DNA from: JACMQX01 sp040385105
GTDB lineage: Bacteria > Pseudomonadota > Gammaproteobacteria > Burkholderiales > Burkholderiaceae_C
Length of the DNA stretch: 64,000 nt
Assembly: GCA_040385105.1 (NCBI GenBank)
Contig: JAZKHY010000005.1
Span: 1-64,000 of the forward strand
Reading direction: 5' to 3'
A program made the position numbers and the translations under genes. Under the pieces are notes generated by a model. It ran no database searches. It was not told where the DNA came from and worked only from the letters and a program-made list of their open reading frames with translations. Below are positions 18,356-27,130 of this stretch, one piece after another (the first letter of the stretch is position 1; each line of letters starts with the position of its first letter).

Positions 18356-18838
18356 TTACTGCGCCGGAGGCGTCGGGATCGTCAGGATGACCGGCGACGC
18401 AGTCTGCGGCTCGATGCGCACCGGCTGGTTCGGGTCAGCAGGCACCGAAATCACTTCGACTTCCTTGATCACACCGCCGCCGGCAACACTGCCTGCAGCG
18501 CCGCCATAGCCAAGCACACGGGCTTCACAGGCGACGCGGTCGGTACCGTTGAGCACGTTGCAGCGGGCCAGGGCATTTGCCGTGAGGTCGCCGGTGGTGT
18601 CCAGCTTGCCGCTGCGCTTTTCGGCGGCGGCATTGTTGGCTTCTTTCAGGCAGGTCGCCTGGTCTTGCTGGGTGCGGCCGGTCAGGCAGGCATTGCGCTC
18701 GCTCTGTGTATTGCCGGTGGCGTCGATGCCGGTGTCACCGGTGGGTGTGACCTGGGCGAATGCCGAGCCCATCGACAACAGGGCGGCAATGCCGGTCATG
18801 GCAAGGGTCTTGCGCAGCTGGAAGGTTTTGGTATTCAT
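18356..18838 (-). CDS. secreted protein with two Cys-pair units
   Basis: I do not recognise this 160 aa protein. A signal peptide of about 28 residues ends SAFAQ. The mature part has two related units with paired cysteines: NACLTGRTQQDQATC (about 49-63) followed by a helix rich in Ala, Lys and Arg, then ARCNVLNGTDRVACEARV (about 91-108). The C-terminal 50 residues are Pro/Val-rich and probably extended. Two disulphides within short helical hairpins are likely. It has its own promoter region with a luciferase-like gene reading the other way. Confidence 0.65.
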   Translation of the reverse strand: MNTKTFQLRKTLAMTGIAALLSMGSAFAQVTPTGDTGIDATGNTQSERNACLTGRTQQDQATCLKEANNAAAEKRSGKLDTTGDLTANALARCNVLNGTDRVACEARVLGYGGAAGSVAGGGVIKEVEVISVPADPNQPVRIEPQTASPVILTIPTPPAQ

Positions 18839-19031
18839 CTGGGAACTCCTGGGCGTTGGTGAACGATGGAGCCAGTTTAGGAACGCAGGCCTGCGGCGGA
18901 TGCCAGCGCTTGCGCCCCCTTGGCCCGGTCAAACGGCGCGCCCGGGTGTAGGACGCGGCCTGCAAACCCGCTTGCCCCTTGTGGTTGTTCAACCTGCCCC
19001 AAGCTCTGGGGTCCAGAACCCACAGAACAAG

Positions 19032-20012
19032 ATGATTCCCTTCTCGGTACTCGACCTGTCACCGGTCAAAGAGGGCAGCGACGCCGCCCAGTCCTTCCGC
19101 CATACCCTGGATCTCGCGCAGCACGCCGAACGGTGGGGCTTCCAGCGCTACTGGCTGGCTGAACACCACGGCATGCCCGGCATTGCCAGCGCCGCCACAT
19201 CAGTGCTGATCGGGCATGTCGCCGGCGGCACGTCCACCATTCGTGTCGGTGCCGGCGGCATCATGCTGCCCAACCATTCACCGCTGGTGATTGCCGAGCA
19301 GTTCGGCACGCTGGAGGCGCTCTACCCCGGCCGCATCGACCTGGGCCTGGGGCGTGCGCCCGGCTCCGACCAGGCCACGGCGCGCGCCATGCGGCGCAAC
19401 CTGTCGTCCGACCCGGATGAGTTCCCGCGTGATGTGGTCGAGCTGATGGACTTCATGTCCGACGAGCCGCGCCAGCATGTGCGGGCGGTGCCGGGCATCG
19501 GCGCCAAGGTGCCGGTGTGGATTCTCGGCTCCAGCCTGTTCGGCGCGCAGCTGGCGGCCATGCTGGGCCTGCCGTTTGCCTTTGCCTCGCACTTCGCGCC
19601 CCAGCAGATGATGCAGGCCATCGAGGTCTACCGCGCAGGCTTCAAGCCTTCCGCCCAGCAGCACAAGCCGCATGTGATGCTGGGGTTCAACGTGTTCGCG
19701 GCTGATTCGGACGACGATGCGCACTTCCTCGCCAGTTCGTGGCAGCAATCGTTTGTGAACCTGCGCAGCGGCCGCCCCGGCAGGCTGCCGCCGCCCGTGG
19801 CCAACTACCGGGAGCAGGCAGGGCCGCAGGCCCAGGCACTGCTGGACACCGTGCTGTCCTGTGCGGCCATCGGCTCGCCGCCCGCCGTGCGCGCCCAGGT
19901 CGAGGCCTTCATTGCACGCACCGGCGCAGACGAGCTGATGATCACGTCCAACATGTTCGAGCACAAGGCGCGGCTGCGCTCCTACGAGATCGTGTCGGGG
20001 TTGATGGGGTAA
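19032..20012 (+). CDS. luciferase-like flavin monooxygenase
   Basis: A 326 aa protein of the bacterial-luciferase superfamily (single-chain, FMN-dependent, YhbW/LuxA-like group). Supporting segments: N-terminal strand MIPFSVLDLSPV, WLAEHHGMPGIASAATSVLIG, the flavin-site loop GAGGIMLPNHSPLVIAEQFG, and RIDLGLGRAPGSD. The family oxidises varied substrates with reduced flavin supplied by a separate reductase; the substrate is not predictable here. No flavin reductase is adjacent. The start at 19032 was chosen because the family fold begins immediately after it; the frame is open further upstream but without family similarity. Confidence 0.85.
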   Translation: MIPFSVLDLSPVKEGSDAAQSFRHTLDLAQHAERWGFQRYWLAEHHGMPGIASAATSVLIGHVAGGTSTIRVGAGGIMLPNHSPLVIAEQFGTLEALYPGRIDLGLGRAPGSDQATARAMRRNLSSDPDEFPRDVVELMDFMSDEPRQHVRAVPGIGAKVPVWILGSSLFGAQLAAMLGLPFAFASHFAPQQMMQAIEVYRAGFKPSAQQHKPHVMLGFNVFAADSDDDAHFLASSWQQSFVNLRSGRPGRLPPPVANYREQAGPQAQALLDTVLSCAAIGSPPAVRAQVEAFIARTGADELMITSNMFEHKARLRSYEIVSGLMG

Positions 20013-20116
20013 CGCCCCGGAAACACCCTGGCCGCGTGAATCCCTTGTTCCCGGGATTGGCAAGGGCTGGCGGCGTGCTACAACACGGAGCATATCCTTG
20101 ATGCCGGAAACACCCG

Positions 20117-20881
20117 ATGACACGCATTGCCCCCTTCCTCGCCGCAGCCGCGTTGATGGTCCTCCTCACACCCGGCGCCGCCCTGGCGCAAAGCTACCAG
20201 CCCGGCCAGCGCGTGGAGTGCGACACCACCGGCTCCGGCAAGTGGTGGGGGCCGGGCGTGATCCAGCCGTTCCAGAAGGGCGACTTCGGCAGCCAGCCCC
20301 CTGACGGCAGCTGGTACCGCTTCAAGGCCGACAGCAACGGCGTCGAATACCCTTGCAAGCCGGCCTTCATGCGGCCCCTGGCTGGTGGTGCGGCTGGCGG
20401 CGTGGCTGCTGGTGCGGCGCCTGCGAAAGCCGAGGCCGCTCCCGCCAGGGCCGCCATGCCGCAGCAGCGGGACGCCGGCACCGCCGGGCTCGACTTCCTC
20501 AGCTGCCCCTTCACCCAGAAGGCCGTCAAGAACGGCGCCAGGCCCGATGTGGAACTGTTCAGGAAGGTCCTGCGCTGCAAGAAGGGGGAAAAAGCCGTGG
20601 CGGCAAACGACGAGGGCGCCGTGCGGGTCGAAGTCGTGGCGCTGCAGGTCGGCACGCCGCGCCCCTGGAGCTACAGGCAGGACCTGGGCAACGGCAAGCA
20701 GGACACCGTGGTCTACCCGGTCAAGGTCTCCTACACCATCAAGACCTACTACCGAGCCGCGACGGAAGTGTCCGAAGGCTGGGTCCGCGTTGCCAACTAC
20801 TACGTGGACGCATTCGGCGAGTGGCAGATCGGCTCGGAGGAACCGGTCAGTCCCGGCAGGTTCCAGCGCATCCCGCGGTAA
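20117..20881 (+). CDS. secreted protein of unknown function
   Basis: I do not recognise this 254 aa protein. It has a signal peptide (MTRIAPFLAAAALMVLLTPGAALA), then a small beta-rich domain of about 65 residues (YQPGQRVECDTTGSGKWW through CKPAFMRPL) with two Cys, an Ala/Gly-rich linker (about 95-115), and a C-terminal domain of about 130 residues with a Cys pair (LSCPF, LRCKK) and many aromatic residues. The two-domain layout with a flexible linker suggests a periplasmic binding or matrix protein. It ends 5 bases before the aconitase-family gene. Confidence 0.6.
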   Translation: MTRIAPFLAAAALMVLLTPGAALAQSYQPGQRVECDTTGSGKWWGPGVIQPFQKGDFGSQPPDGSWYRFKADSNGVEYPCKPAFMRPLAGGAAGGVAAGAAPAKAEAAPARAAMPQQRDAGTAGLDFLSCPFTQKAVKNGARPDVELFRKVLRCKKGEKAVAANDEGAVRVEVVALQVGTPRPWSYRQDLGNGKQDTVVYPVKVSYTIKTYYRAATEVSEGWVRVANYYVDAFGEWQIGSEEPVSPGRFQRIPR

Positions 20882-20886
20882 GCCCG

Positions 20887-22818
20887 ATGCTAGCCCATCT
20901 GGCCCTGAACGGGCGCATCCTGTTTCTGCGCGACCCGGACGGCCGGCTGCGCGACGACATTTCAACCGACGAGATCTCGCCCGTACCCATCCTCACCCAC
21001 TACGACGACAAGCTCGGCCGCTATCCGTACACCGGCTTCAGGTCGGGCGGCGCGATGCCCATCGGCCCGGGCGCCGTGCGCGAGGGCGGCTACACCGTCA
21101 CCGTGGCGGGCAAGCGCTACGGCAAGGGCTCCTCGCGCGAGCACAGCCCTGCCGCTGAAAAGCTCGCCGGCATCCAGCTCGTCATTGCCGAAAGCTTTGA
21201 GCGCATCTACCGGCAGAACGCCGACAACATCGGCCTGTTCACTTCCACAGACTTCGGCCTCATTGAACGCATCCAGCGCGGCGAGGCCATCAGCATCGAC
21301 GAACTCGTGGCGGGGCGCGATGCGCTGGCCGCTGCCATCCTCAAAAGCGGCGGCCTGCTGAAGTTCGGGCAGGCGCACATGCGCGACATCACGGTGAGTC
21401 CGGCCATTGCGCCGGAGCGCCCGCAAACCCTGTTCGAAAAAATCATCGCGCGCCACGCCCTGGCCACGGACCTGACCCCTGCCAACCCCGGCCCCGGCGC
21501 GGGCGCCTTTGTGCGGGCCGACTGGCGCTTCATCCACGAGTACTACACCGGCATGGCCGCCCACATGCTGCATGCCACCTTCGGCAAGCCGCTGGCGCTC
21601 CAGGAGCCGCAATCGATCGTGGTTTTTGAGGACCACACCTCCTACGTCGCTGAAAGCCCCGCCCATGTGCGCGGCGGCATCGTGCCCAATGTGCTGGCCA
21701 TGTGCCAGGCCCAGCGCGACTTTGCGCAGGACTACGGGCTGCGCTTTCACCGCACGCTCACCGATGAAGAAGCCGCGCTGGACGACGGCTCCAATGTGGC
21801 CGGAATCTCGCACGCGATGATGGCCGAGCACTATGCGCTGCCCGGCCAGGTGGTGGCGGGCACCGACTCGCACACGCCGCACAGCGGTGCGCTGGGCTGC
21901 GTGGCCTTTGGTGTGGGCACAACCGACATGGCCAATGCCTTCGTCACCGGCGCGGTGCGGCTGACGGTTCCCGAGTCCCTGTGCATCGAGCTGGACGGCC
22001 CGCTCGCGCCCGGCATCACAGCCAAGGACATCGTGCTGCACCTGCTGGCCGGGCCGCGCATCCGCGCCGGCCTGGGCCTGGGCAAGGTCTTCGAATTCAC
22101 CGGCACGGCCATCGCCGCGCTGTCCACCGACGAGCGCGCGACGCTGACCAACATGACAGCCGAGCTGGGCGGCCTTACCGGCATCGTCGCGCCTGATGCA
22201 GAGACGGCACGCTTCCTGCGCGAAAGGCGCGGCGTGGACTTCACGCCCGAGCCGTGGATGCGCAGCGACCCGGGCGCCGCCTATGCAGCGACCCTCCGCA
22301 TCGACTGCGCCACGCTCTCGCCCATGGTGGCTTCGCCGGGCGACCCCGGCAACGGCCTGCCGCTGGCTTCGCTGGCGCAGGGTGTCAGGGTGGACATGGC
22401 GTATGGCGGCTCCTGCACCGCCGGCAAGCGCGAGGACTTTGACCACTACCATGCGGTGCTGTCCTGGGCGCTGGACCATGGCCTCGCCGTCGCGCCGCAT
22501 GTGAAGCTCTACCTGCAATACGGCACAACCGCCGTGCGCGACTACTGCATCTCGCGCGGCTACGACAAGGTCTTTTCAAGAACCGGGGCCGTCATCCTGC
22601 AGCCGTCCTGCGGCGCCTGTGCCAACTGCGGGCCGGGGTCGTCCAGTGACGCATCACAGGTCACAGTCAGCGCGATCAACCGCAACTTCCCCGGGCGCTC
22701 GGGCCCAGGCCAGGTATGGCTGGCCAGCCCGCCTACGGTCATGGCGAGCGCGCTGGCCGGCGAGCTGATTTCTTTCGCGGCGCTGCAGGCACGCGTCCTC
22801 GCCCAAGCTGCTCGCTGA
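20887..22818 (+). CDS. aconitase-family hydratase, swivel domain first
   Basis: A 643 aa iron-sulphur (de)hydratase in which the two parts of isopropylmalate isomerase are fused in reversed order. Residues about 15-165 are the small swivel (LeuD-like) domain: DISTDEISPV and the substrate loop YGKGSSREHSP. Residues about 185-640 are the LeuC-like catalytic part: FEDHTSY, TDSHTPHSGALG, GGSCTAGKREDF (first cluster Cys) and PSCGACANCGPGSS (CxxC pair). All three 4Fe-4S ligands are present. AcnB also has the swivel before the catalytic part but carries an extra HEAT domain that is absent here. The reaction is inferred to be hydration/isomerisation of an unsaturated di- or tricarboxylate. Its 3' end overlaps the LysR gene by 80 bases. 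Confidence 0.88.
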   Translation: MLAHLALNGRILFLRDPDGRLRDDISTDEISPVPILTHYDDKLGRYPYTGFRSGGAMPIGPGAVREGGYTVTVAGKRYGKGSSREHSPAAEKLAGIQLVIAESFERIYRQNADNIGLFTSTDFGLIERIQRGEAISIDELVAGRDALAAAILKSGGLLKFGQAHMRDITVSPAIAPERPQTLFEKIIARHALATDLTPANPGPGAGAFVRADWRFIHEYYTGMAAHMLHATFGKPLALQEPQSIVVFEDHTSYVAESPAHVRGGIVPNVLAMCQAQRDFAQDYGLRFHRTLTDEEAALDDGSNVAGISHAMMAEHYALPGQVVAGTDSHTPHSGALGCVAFGVGTTDMANAFVTGAVRLTVPESLCIELDGPLAPGITAKDIVLHLLAGPRIRAGLGLGKVFEFTGTAIAALSTDERATLTNMTAELGGLTGIVAPDAETARFLRERRGVDFTPEPWMRSDPGAAYAATLRIDCATLSPMVASPGDPGNGLPLASLAQGVRVDMAYGGSCTAGKREDFDHYHAVLSWALDHGLAVAPHVKLYLQYGTTAVRDYCISRGYDKVFSRTGAVILQPSCGACANCGPGSSSDASQVTVSAINRNFPGRSGPGQVWLASPPTVMASALAGELISFAALQARVLAQAAR

Positions 22819-23719
22819 TCAGGGCGCCCGTCTGGGCAAGCTGGGCCAGCAGCAGCTGCGCGGCGGGCGCGAGCGCCGCCTCGTCGCGGAAGCACAGCGT
22901 GAAGCGCCGCTGCGCCCAGGGCTCGTTCAGCGGTATCACCCGCAGGTTCCAGGTCCTCGCATAGGCCTCGGCGACTTCCACCGGCACCACGCTGACCGCA
23001 AGGTTGGCACGCACCACCCGCAGCGCCGCCTCGAAGTTGGACACGATCACGCGGTAGATCACGGCCTTGCCCACCAGTGCCGCGGCGCGCTGCAGCATGA
23101 GCTGCACCGCGCTGGCCACCGGCAGACTGACATGCGGGTACGCAAGCGTCTGCTCGAAGCGCAGGGCCTCATGCGCTGCCAGCGGATGCGAGGGATGGAC
23201 GACGATGGCCAGGTGGTCATTGCGGTAGGGCCGCGACTGCAGCTCGCCCAGGTCCGCCGCGTCCCAGCAGATGCCCAGCGAGGCGCTGCCCTCGCGGATG
23301 CCGCGCACCACCTCCGAACTGAGCCGCTCCTCGATGTCCACCTGGATGTCCTGGTGGGCCGGGTTCTTGAGGAAGGCGGCCACATCGTCGGCCAGCGACT
23401 CGGCCATGACCGATGCCGTGGCCAGCACCCGCACCTGCCCCTTGAGGCCGGAGGCATAGCCCGCCATGTCGCGCTCGATGCGCGAGGCGCTGGCCAGCAT
23501 CGAACGCGCATGCTCCAGCAGCGTCTCGCCGGCCGCCGTCGGCTCCACACCGCGGCGCCTGCGCACCAGCAGCTGCGCGCCCACCGTGTCCTCCAGCTGG
23601 GCCAGCCGCTTGCTGATGGCCGAGCCGACGATGCTGGCCTGCTCGCCCGCGCGCGCGATGTTGCGGGTCTCGCACACCGTCACGAACAGGCGCAGGCTGG
23701 TCAGGTCAAGCTCGCGCAT
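22739..23719 (-). CDS. LysR-family regulator
   Basis: Transcription regulator of 326 aa. N-terminal winged helix (about 1-62) with MRELDLTSLRLFVTV and the recognition region GSAISKRLAQLEDTVGAQLL; the effector-binding domain covers about 90-295. It is divergent from the HMG-CoA-lyase-like gene across 168 bases, so it probably controls the lyase/CoA-transferase/Bug operon. The last 26 residues are basic and low in complexity (RKKSARRPARSP) and are encoded inside the 3' end of the aconitase-family gene, which suggests the stop codon was lost and the reading frame extended. Confidence 0.88.
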   Translation of the reverse strand: MRELDLTSLRLFVTVCETRNIARAGEQASIVGSAISKRLAQLEDTVGAQLLVRRRRGVEPTAAGETLLEHARSMLASASRIERDMAGYASGLKGQVRVLATASVMAESLADDVAAFLKNPAHQDIQVDIEERLSSEVVRGIREGSASLGICWDAADLGELQSRPYRNDHLAIVVHPSHPLAAHEALRFEQTLAYPHVSLPVASAVQLMLQRAAALVGKAVIYRVIVSNFEAALRVVRANLAVSVVPVEVAEAYARTWNLRVIPLNEPWAQRRFTLCFRDEAALAPAAQLLLAQLAQTGALISEQLGRGRVPAAPRKKSARRPARSP

Positions 23720-23761
23720 GAGGCAACTCCGGTCGTTTCATCGGGCATGGCAATATCAGAC

Positions 23762-23817
23762 ATTCCATTTCGGAATCGTACCGCTTCCAAAATGTGTTTT
23801 CTGATTCAATCCGGAAT
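23762..23817. promoter_or_regulatory. cluster of ATTCC/GGAAT half-sites
   Basis: The divergent region between the LysR gene and the lyase operon contains ATTCC-N5-GGAAT (23762-23776), then TTCC at 23785 and a further GGAAT at 23813-23817. Repeated half-sites near an AT-rich stretch (AATATTTAAAC, from 23816), which could be the lyase-operon -10 region, suggest the LysR binding region. No single T-N11-A palindrome stands out, so this is a candidate only. Confidence 0.3.
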
Positions 23818-23887
23818 ATTTAAACTACACCGGCCTGAACGCATTTCCCAAGCGCCCCATGCGCCGTTCCAACGCGGAGACAAAGCT

Positions 23888-24841
23888 GTGCCCGAACTGA
23901 ATTCCCCCGCCCTGCCCCGCAGCGCGACCATCCGCGAGGTTGGCCTGCGCGATGGCCTGCAGAGCATCGCCACCATTCTTCCCACGGAGAACAAGAAAGC
24001 CTGGATCAGCGCGGCCCATGCCGCCGGCCAGCGCGAGGTCGAAGTCGGCTCGTTTGTGCCGGCCCGCCTGCTGCCGCAACTGGCCGACACGGCGGAGCTG
24101 GTCGCCTTTGCCAAGGCCCTGCCCGGCCTGTTCGTCTCGGTGCTCGTGCCCAACCTCAAGGGCGCCCAGGCCGCGATCGCCAGCGGCGCCGACCTGATGG
24201 TCGTGCCCCTGTCCGCCAGCCATGCGCACAGCCTGGCCAACCTGCGCAAGACGCCGGACGAGGTGGTGGACATGGTGGCCGCCATCCGCGCCGAGCGCGA
24301 TGCCTCGGGCTCGAAGATGATTCTTGAGGGCGGCGTGGGTACGGCCTTTGGCTGCACGCTGCAGGGCCGCGTCGAGGTTCCGGAAGTGCTGCGCCTGATG
24401 CAGGCCCTGCTGGACGCCGGCTGTGACCGCGTGAGCCTGGCCGACACCGTAGGCTATGCCGACCCGGCCATGGTCGCCACGCTGTTCGAACAGGCCAGGA
24501 AGATTGCCGGTCAAAAGCTCTGGTGCGGCCACTTCCACGACACGCGCGGCCTCGGCCTTGCCAATGTGCTGGCCGCCATGCAGACCGGCGTGACACGCTT
24601 TGACGCCTGCCTGGCCGGCATCGGCGGCTGCCCGCATGCGCCGGGCGCCAGCGGCAACGTCACCACCGAAGACCTGGCCTTCATGCTCGAGAGCATGGGT
24701 GTGCGGACGGGGCTGGACATCGGCGCGCTGCTGGCACTGCGCCGGCAGGTGGCGGGCTGGCTCGCGGGCGAGGAACTGCACGGCACGCTATGGCGCGCGG
24801 GTCTTCCCAAAACCTTCTCGCCGGTACTGGAGGCTGCATGA
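23888..24841 (+). CDS. HMG-CoA-lyase-like enzyme
   Basis: A 317 aa TIM-barrel lyase of the HMG-CoA lyase group, which cleaves 3-hydroxy-3-methylacyl-CoA thioesters by retro-Claisen reaction. Family motifs: GLRDGLQS (catalytic Arg-Asp), EVGSFVPARLLPQ, metal-binding HFH in CGHFHDTRGLGLAN, and the G-loop GGCPHAPGASGNVTTED with the active-site Cys. The usual ASE segment reads SASHAHSLANL, and no leucine-degradation genes are nearby, so a related substrate such as citramalyl-CoA is more likely than HMG-CoA. The GTG start at 23888 is used since the conserved barrel begins soon after. The stop overlaps the CoA-transferase start. Confidence 0.85.
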   Translation: MPELNSPALPRSATIREVGLRDGLQSIATILPTENKKAWISAAHAAGQREVEVGSFVPARLLPQLADTAELVAFAKALPGLFVSVLVPNLKGAQAAIASGADLMVVPLSASHAHSLANLRKTPDEVVDMVAAIRAERDASGSKMILEGGVGTAFGCTLQGRVEVPEVLRLMQALLDAGCDRVSLADTVGYADPAMVATLFEQARKIAGQKLWCGHFHDTRGLGLANVLAAMQTGVTRFDACLAGIGGCPHAPGASGNVTTEDLAFMLESMGVRTGLDIGALLALRRQVAGWLAGEELHGTLWRAGLPKTFSPVLEAA

Positions 24842-26052
24842 TGACCGCCGCGAGCAATATCCCGAAAAACCGCCTGCCCCTGGAAGGGCTGCGCGTCGTC
24901 GAGTTCACCCACATGGTCATGGGCCCCACCTGCGGCATGGTGCTGGCCGACATGGGCGCCGAGGTCATCAAGGTCGAGCCCATCGACGGCGACCGCACCC
25001 GGCACCTGCTGGGCGCGGGCGCAGGCTTCTTCCCGATGTTCAACCGCAACAAGAAGAGCATTGCGCTGGACCTGCGCAACCCCGAAGGCGCCGAGGTAGC
25101 CCGCAAGCTGTGCGCGGGAGCCGACGTGGTGGCCGAGAACTTCCGTCCCGGCACGATGCGCAAGTACGGCCTGGACTATGCCTCGCTCCGCGAGAAGAAC
25201 GAGCGCCTGATCTACATCAGCCTCAAGGGCTTCCTGCCCGGCCCCTACGAGCACCGCACGGCGCTCGACGAGGTCGTCCAGATGATGGGCGGCCTGGCCT
25301 ACATGACCGGCCGCCCCGGCGACCCGCTGCGCGCAGGCACCAGCGTCAACGACATCATGGGCGGCATGTTCGGTGCCATTGGTGCCATGGGCGCGCTGAT
25401 CCAGCGCGGCATCACCGGCAAAGGCCAGGAGGTGCAGAGCGCGCTGTTCGAGAACAATGTGTTCCTTGTCGGCCAGCACATGCTGCAGTACGCCATCACC
25501 GGCCAGGCCGCCTCGCCCATGCCCGACCGCATCTCGGCCTGGGCGCTGTACGACGTGTTCACCGTGAAGGACGGCGAGCAGATCTTCCTGGCGGCCGTGA
25601 GCGACTCGCAGTGGGTCACCTTCTGCGACGCCTTCGGCTTTGCCGACCTGAAGGCCGACCCGGCGCTGGCCACCAACAACCAGCGGGTGATGGCACGGCC
25701 CACGCTGATGCCGGTGCTGCGGGACAGGCTGGCCGGCTTCAGCGCTGCCGAACTCTCCGCCGTGTTCGAGGCCAGGGGCCTGCCCTTTGCGCCCATCGTG
25801 CGGCCGGAGGACCTGTTTGACGACCCGCACCTCAAGGCCACCGGCGGCCTGGCGGACATCCGCCTGCCCGATGGCGGGCGCGCCGGCGAGACGGCGCAGA
25901 CGACCCTGCTTCCCCTGATGCTGGACAACCAGCGCCTGGGCGTGCGCAGCGACCCGCCGGCCATGGGGGAACACACCGAGGCGCTGCTGGAGGGCCTCGG
26001 CTACAGTAGCGGTCAGATCAAGGCGTTGCACGCCTGCGCCGCCATCGCCTGA
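24838..26052 (+). CDS. class III CoA-transferase (CaiB/BaiF)
   Basis: A 404 aa CoA-transferase of the formyl-CoA transferase family, moving CoA between carboxylates. Evidence: N-terminal LEGLRVVEFTHMVMGPTCG, ADMGAEVIKVEP, the segment NRNKKSIALDLRNPEG, and the catalytic Asp in GTSVNDIMGGMFGAIGA. Overlap with the preceding lyase gene (ATGATGA) shows tight coupling, which suggests this enzyme makes the CoA thioester that the lyase splits. Two in-frame ATG codons (24838, 24841) are possible starts. A Bug protein gene follows after 85 bases. Confidence 0.88.
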   Translation: MMTAASNIPKNRLPLEGLRVVEFTHMVMGPTCGMVLADMGAEVIKVEPIDGDRTRHLLGAGAGFFPMFNRNKKSIALDLRNPEGAEVARKLCAGADVVAENFRPGTMRKYGLDYASLREKNERLIYISLKGFLPGPYEHRTALDEVVQMMGGLAYMTGRPGDPLRAGTSVNDIMGGMFGAIGAMGALIQRGITGKGQEVQSALFENNVFLVGQHMLQYAITGQAASPMPDRISAWALYDVFTVKDGEQIFLAAVSDSQWVTFCDAFGFADLKADPALATNNQRVMARPTLMPVLRDRLAGFSAAELSAVFEARGLPFAPIVRPEDLFDDPHLKATGGLADIRLPDGGRAGETAQTTLLPLMLDNQRLGVRSDPPAMGEHTEALLEGLGYSSGQIKALHACAAIA

Positions 26053-26137
26053 GCGTACCGGCCCGCAGGCATCCGCCCGCAACCGCACACATACCGCAAA
26101 CATTCCTGTTTACCCAAGACTCACCAAGGAGACACCC

Positions 26138-27115
26138 ATGACCCATTCAACCCGCCTTTCCCGCCGCACGCTCGTTGCGGCCGCTCTGGCCGCAGGCCTC
26201 GCCCCCCTGGGCGCGCATGCCCAGTCCGGCACCGTCAAGTTCATCCTGCCCAACGCGACGGGCTCCGGCGTGGATGCCATCACCCGCGCCGCGCAGCCTG
26301 CGCTGGCCAAGGCACTCAATGCATCCGTCGTGGTGGACAACCAGGCAGGCGCCGGCGGCGTTGTCGGCCTGCAGGCACTGGCCCGCTCCCCGGCAGACGG
26401 CAGCACCCTGTCTGTCGTCTCCAACAATGTGGTGATCTTCCCGAGTGTGCTCAAGTCGCTGCCGTTCGACATGCCCGGCGACTTCACGCCAATCGCCATC
26501 GTCGGCTCCACGCCAATGGTGCTGGTGGTCAACCCGGCCAAGGTGCCGGCCACCAACAGCAAGGAGTTCGTCGCCTACCTGAAGTCGAAGCCGGGCGCGC
26601 TGAACTTCGCCTCGGGCGGCAACGGCACCATCCTGCACCTGGCCAGCGAGATGTTCCTGGAGGAGTCCGGCACCAAGGCCAAGCACATCCCCTACAAGGG
26701 CGTGGGCCCGATGGTCACCGACCTGATCGGCGGGCAGGTGGACTTCGGCACTGCCGCCCTGCCCAGCGTGCAGCAGCACATCAAGAGCGGCGCGCTGCGC
26801 GCCATCGGCGTGCTCACCCCGCAACGTGTGGCCGCCGCGCCGGAGATCCCGACCTTTGCCGAACAGGGCCTGCCTACCTACGTCATGGAAGCCTGGTTCG
26901 CCGTGATCGGCCCCAAGAACCTGCCGCCGGCCCAGGTGAAGAAGGCGCACGACGCGCTGGTGGCGGCCTTTGCCGACCCGGCGGTCAAGGAGACCATGGC
27001 CAAGCAGGGCAACACCATCAACATCACCAGCACCGAGCAGGCGCAAGCCGCGTTCAAGAGCGAACTGGCCAAATACGCGGCGCTGGTCAAAAAGGCCGGT
27101 ATCGAACCGCAGTAA
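26138..27115 (+). CDS. Bug-family (TctC-like) binding protein
   Basis: Periplasmic solute-binding protein of 325 aa of the Bug/TctC family, which binds carboxylates. A twin-arginine-like signal peptide (SRRTLVAAALAAG, ending AHAQ) is followed by GTVKFILPNATGSGVDAI, the VVDNQAGAGGVVG loop, SGGNGTILHLASEMF and IPYKGVGPMVTDLIGGQVDF. No TctA/TctB membrane genes are adjacent, so it must use a transporter encoded elsewhere or act as a sensor ligand binder. AAGGAG precedes the ATG. Co-directional with the lyase and CoA-transferase genes; the likely ligand is the substrate of that pathway. Confidence 0.9.
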   Translation: MTHSTRLSRRTLVAAALAAGLAPLGAHAQSGTVKFILPNATGSGVDAITRAAQPALAKALNASVVVDNQAGAGGVVGLQALARSPADGSTLSVVSNNVVIFPSVLKSLPFDMPGDFTPIAIVGSTPMVLVVNPAKVPATNSKEFVAYLKSKPGALNFASGGNGTILHLASEMFLEESGTKAKHIPYKGVGPMVTDLIGGQVDFGTAALPSVQQHIKSGALRAIGVLTPQRVAAAPEIPTFAEQGLPTYVMEAWFAVIGPKNLPPAQVKKAHDALVAAFADPAVKETMAKQGNTINITSTEQAQAAFKSELAKYAALVKKAGIEPQ

Positions 27116-27130
27116 AGGACGCGGCCCGGC

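Noticed and set aside
23888..24841. Leucine-degradation HMG-CoA lyase
   Set aside because: No leucine-degradation genes are nearby, the usual ASE segment differs, and the gene is coupled to a CoA-transferase; a related acyl-CoA lyase is more likely.
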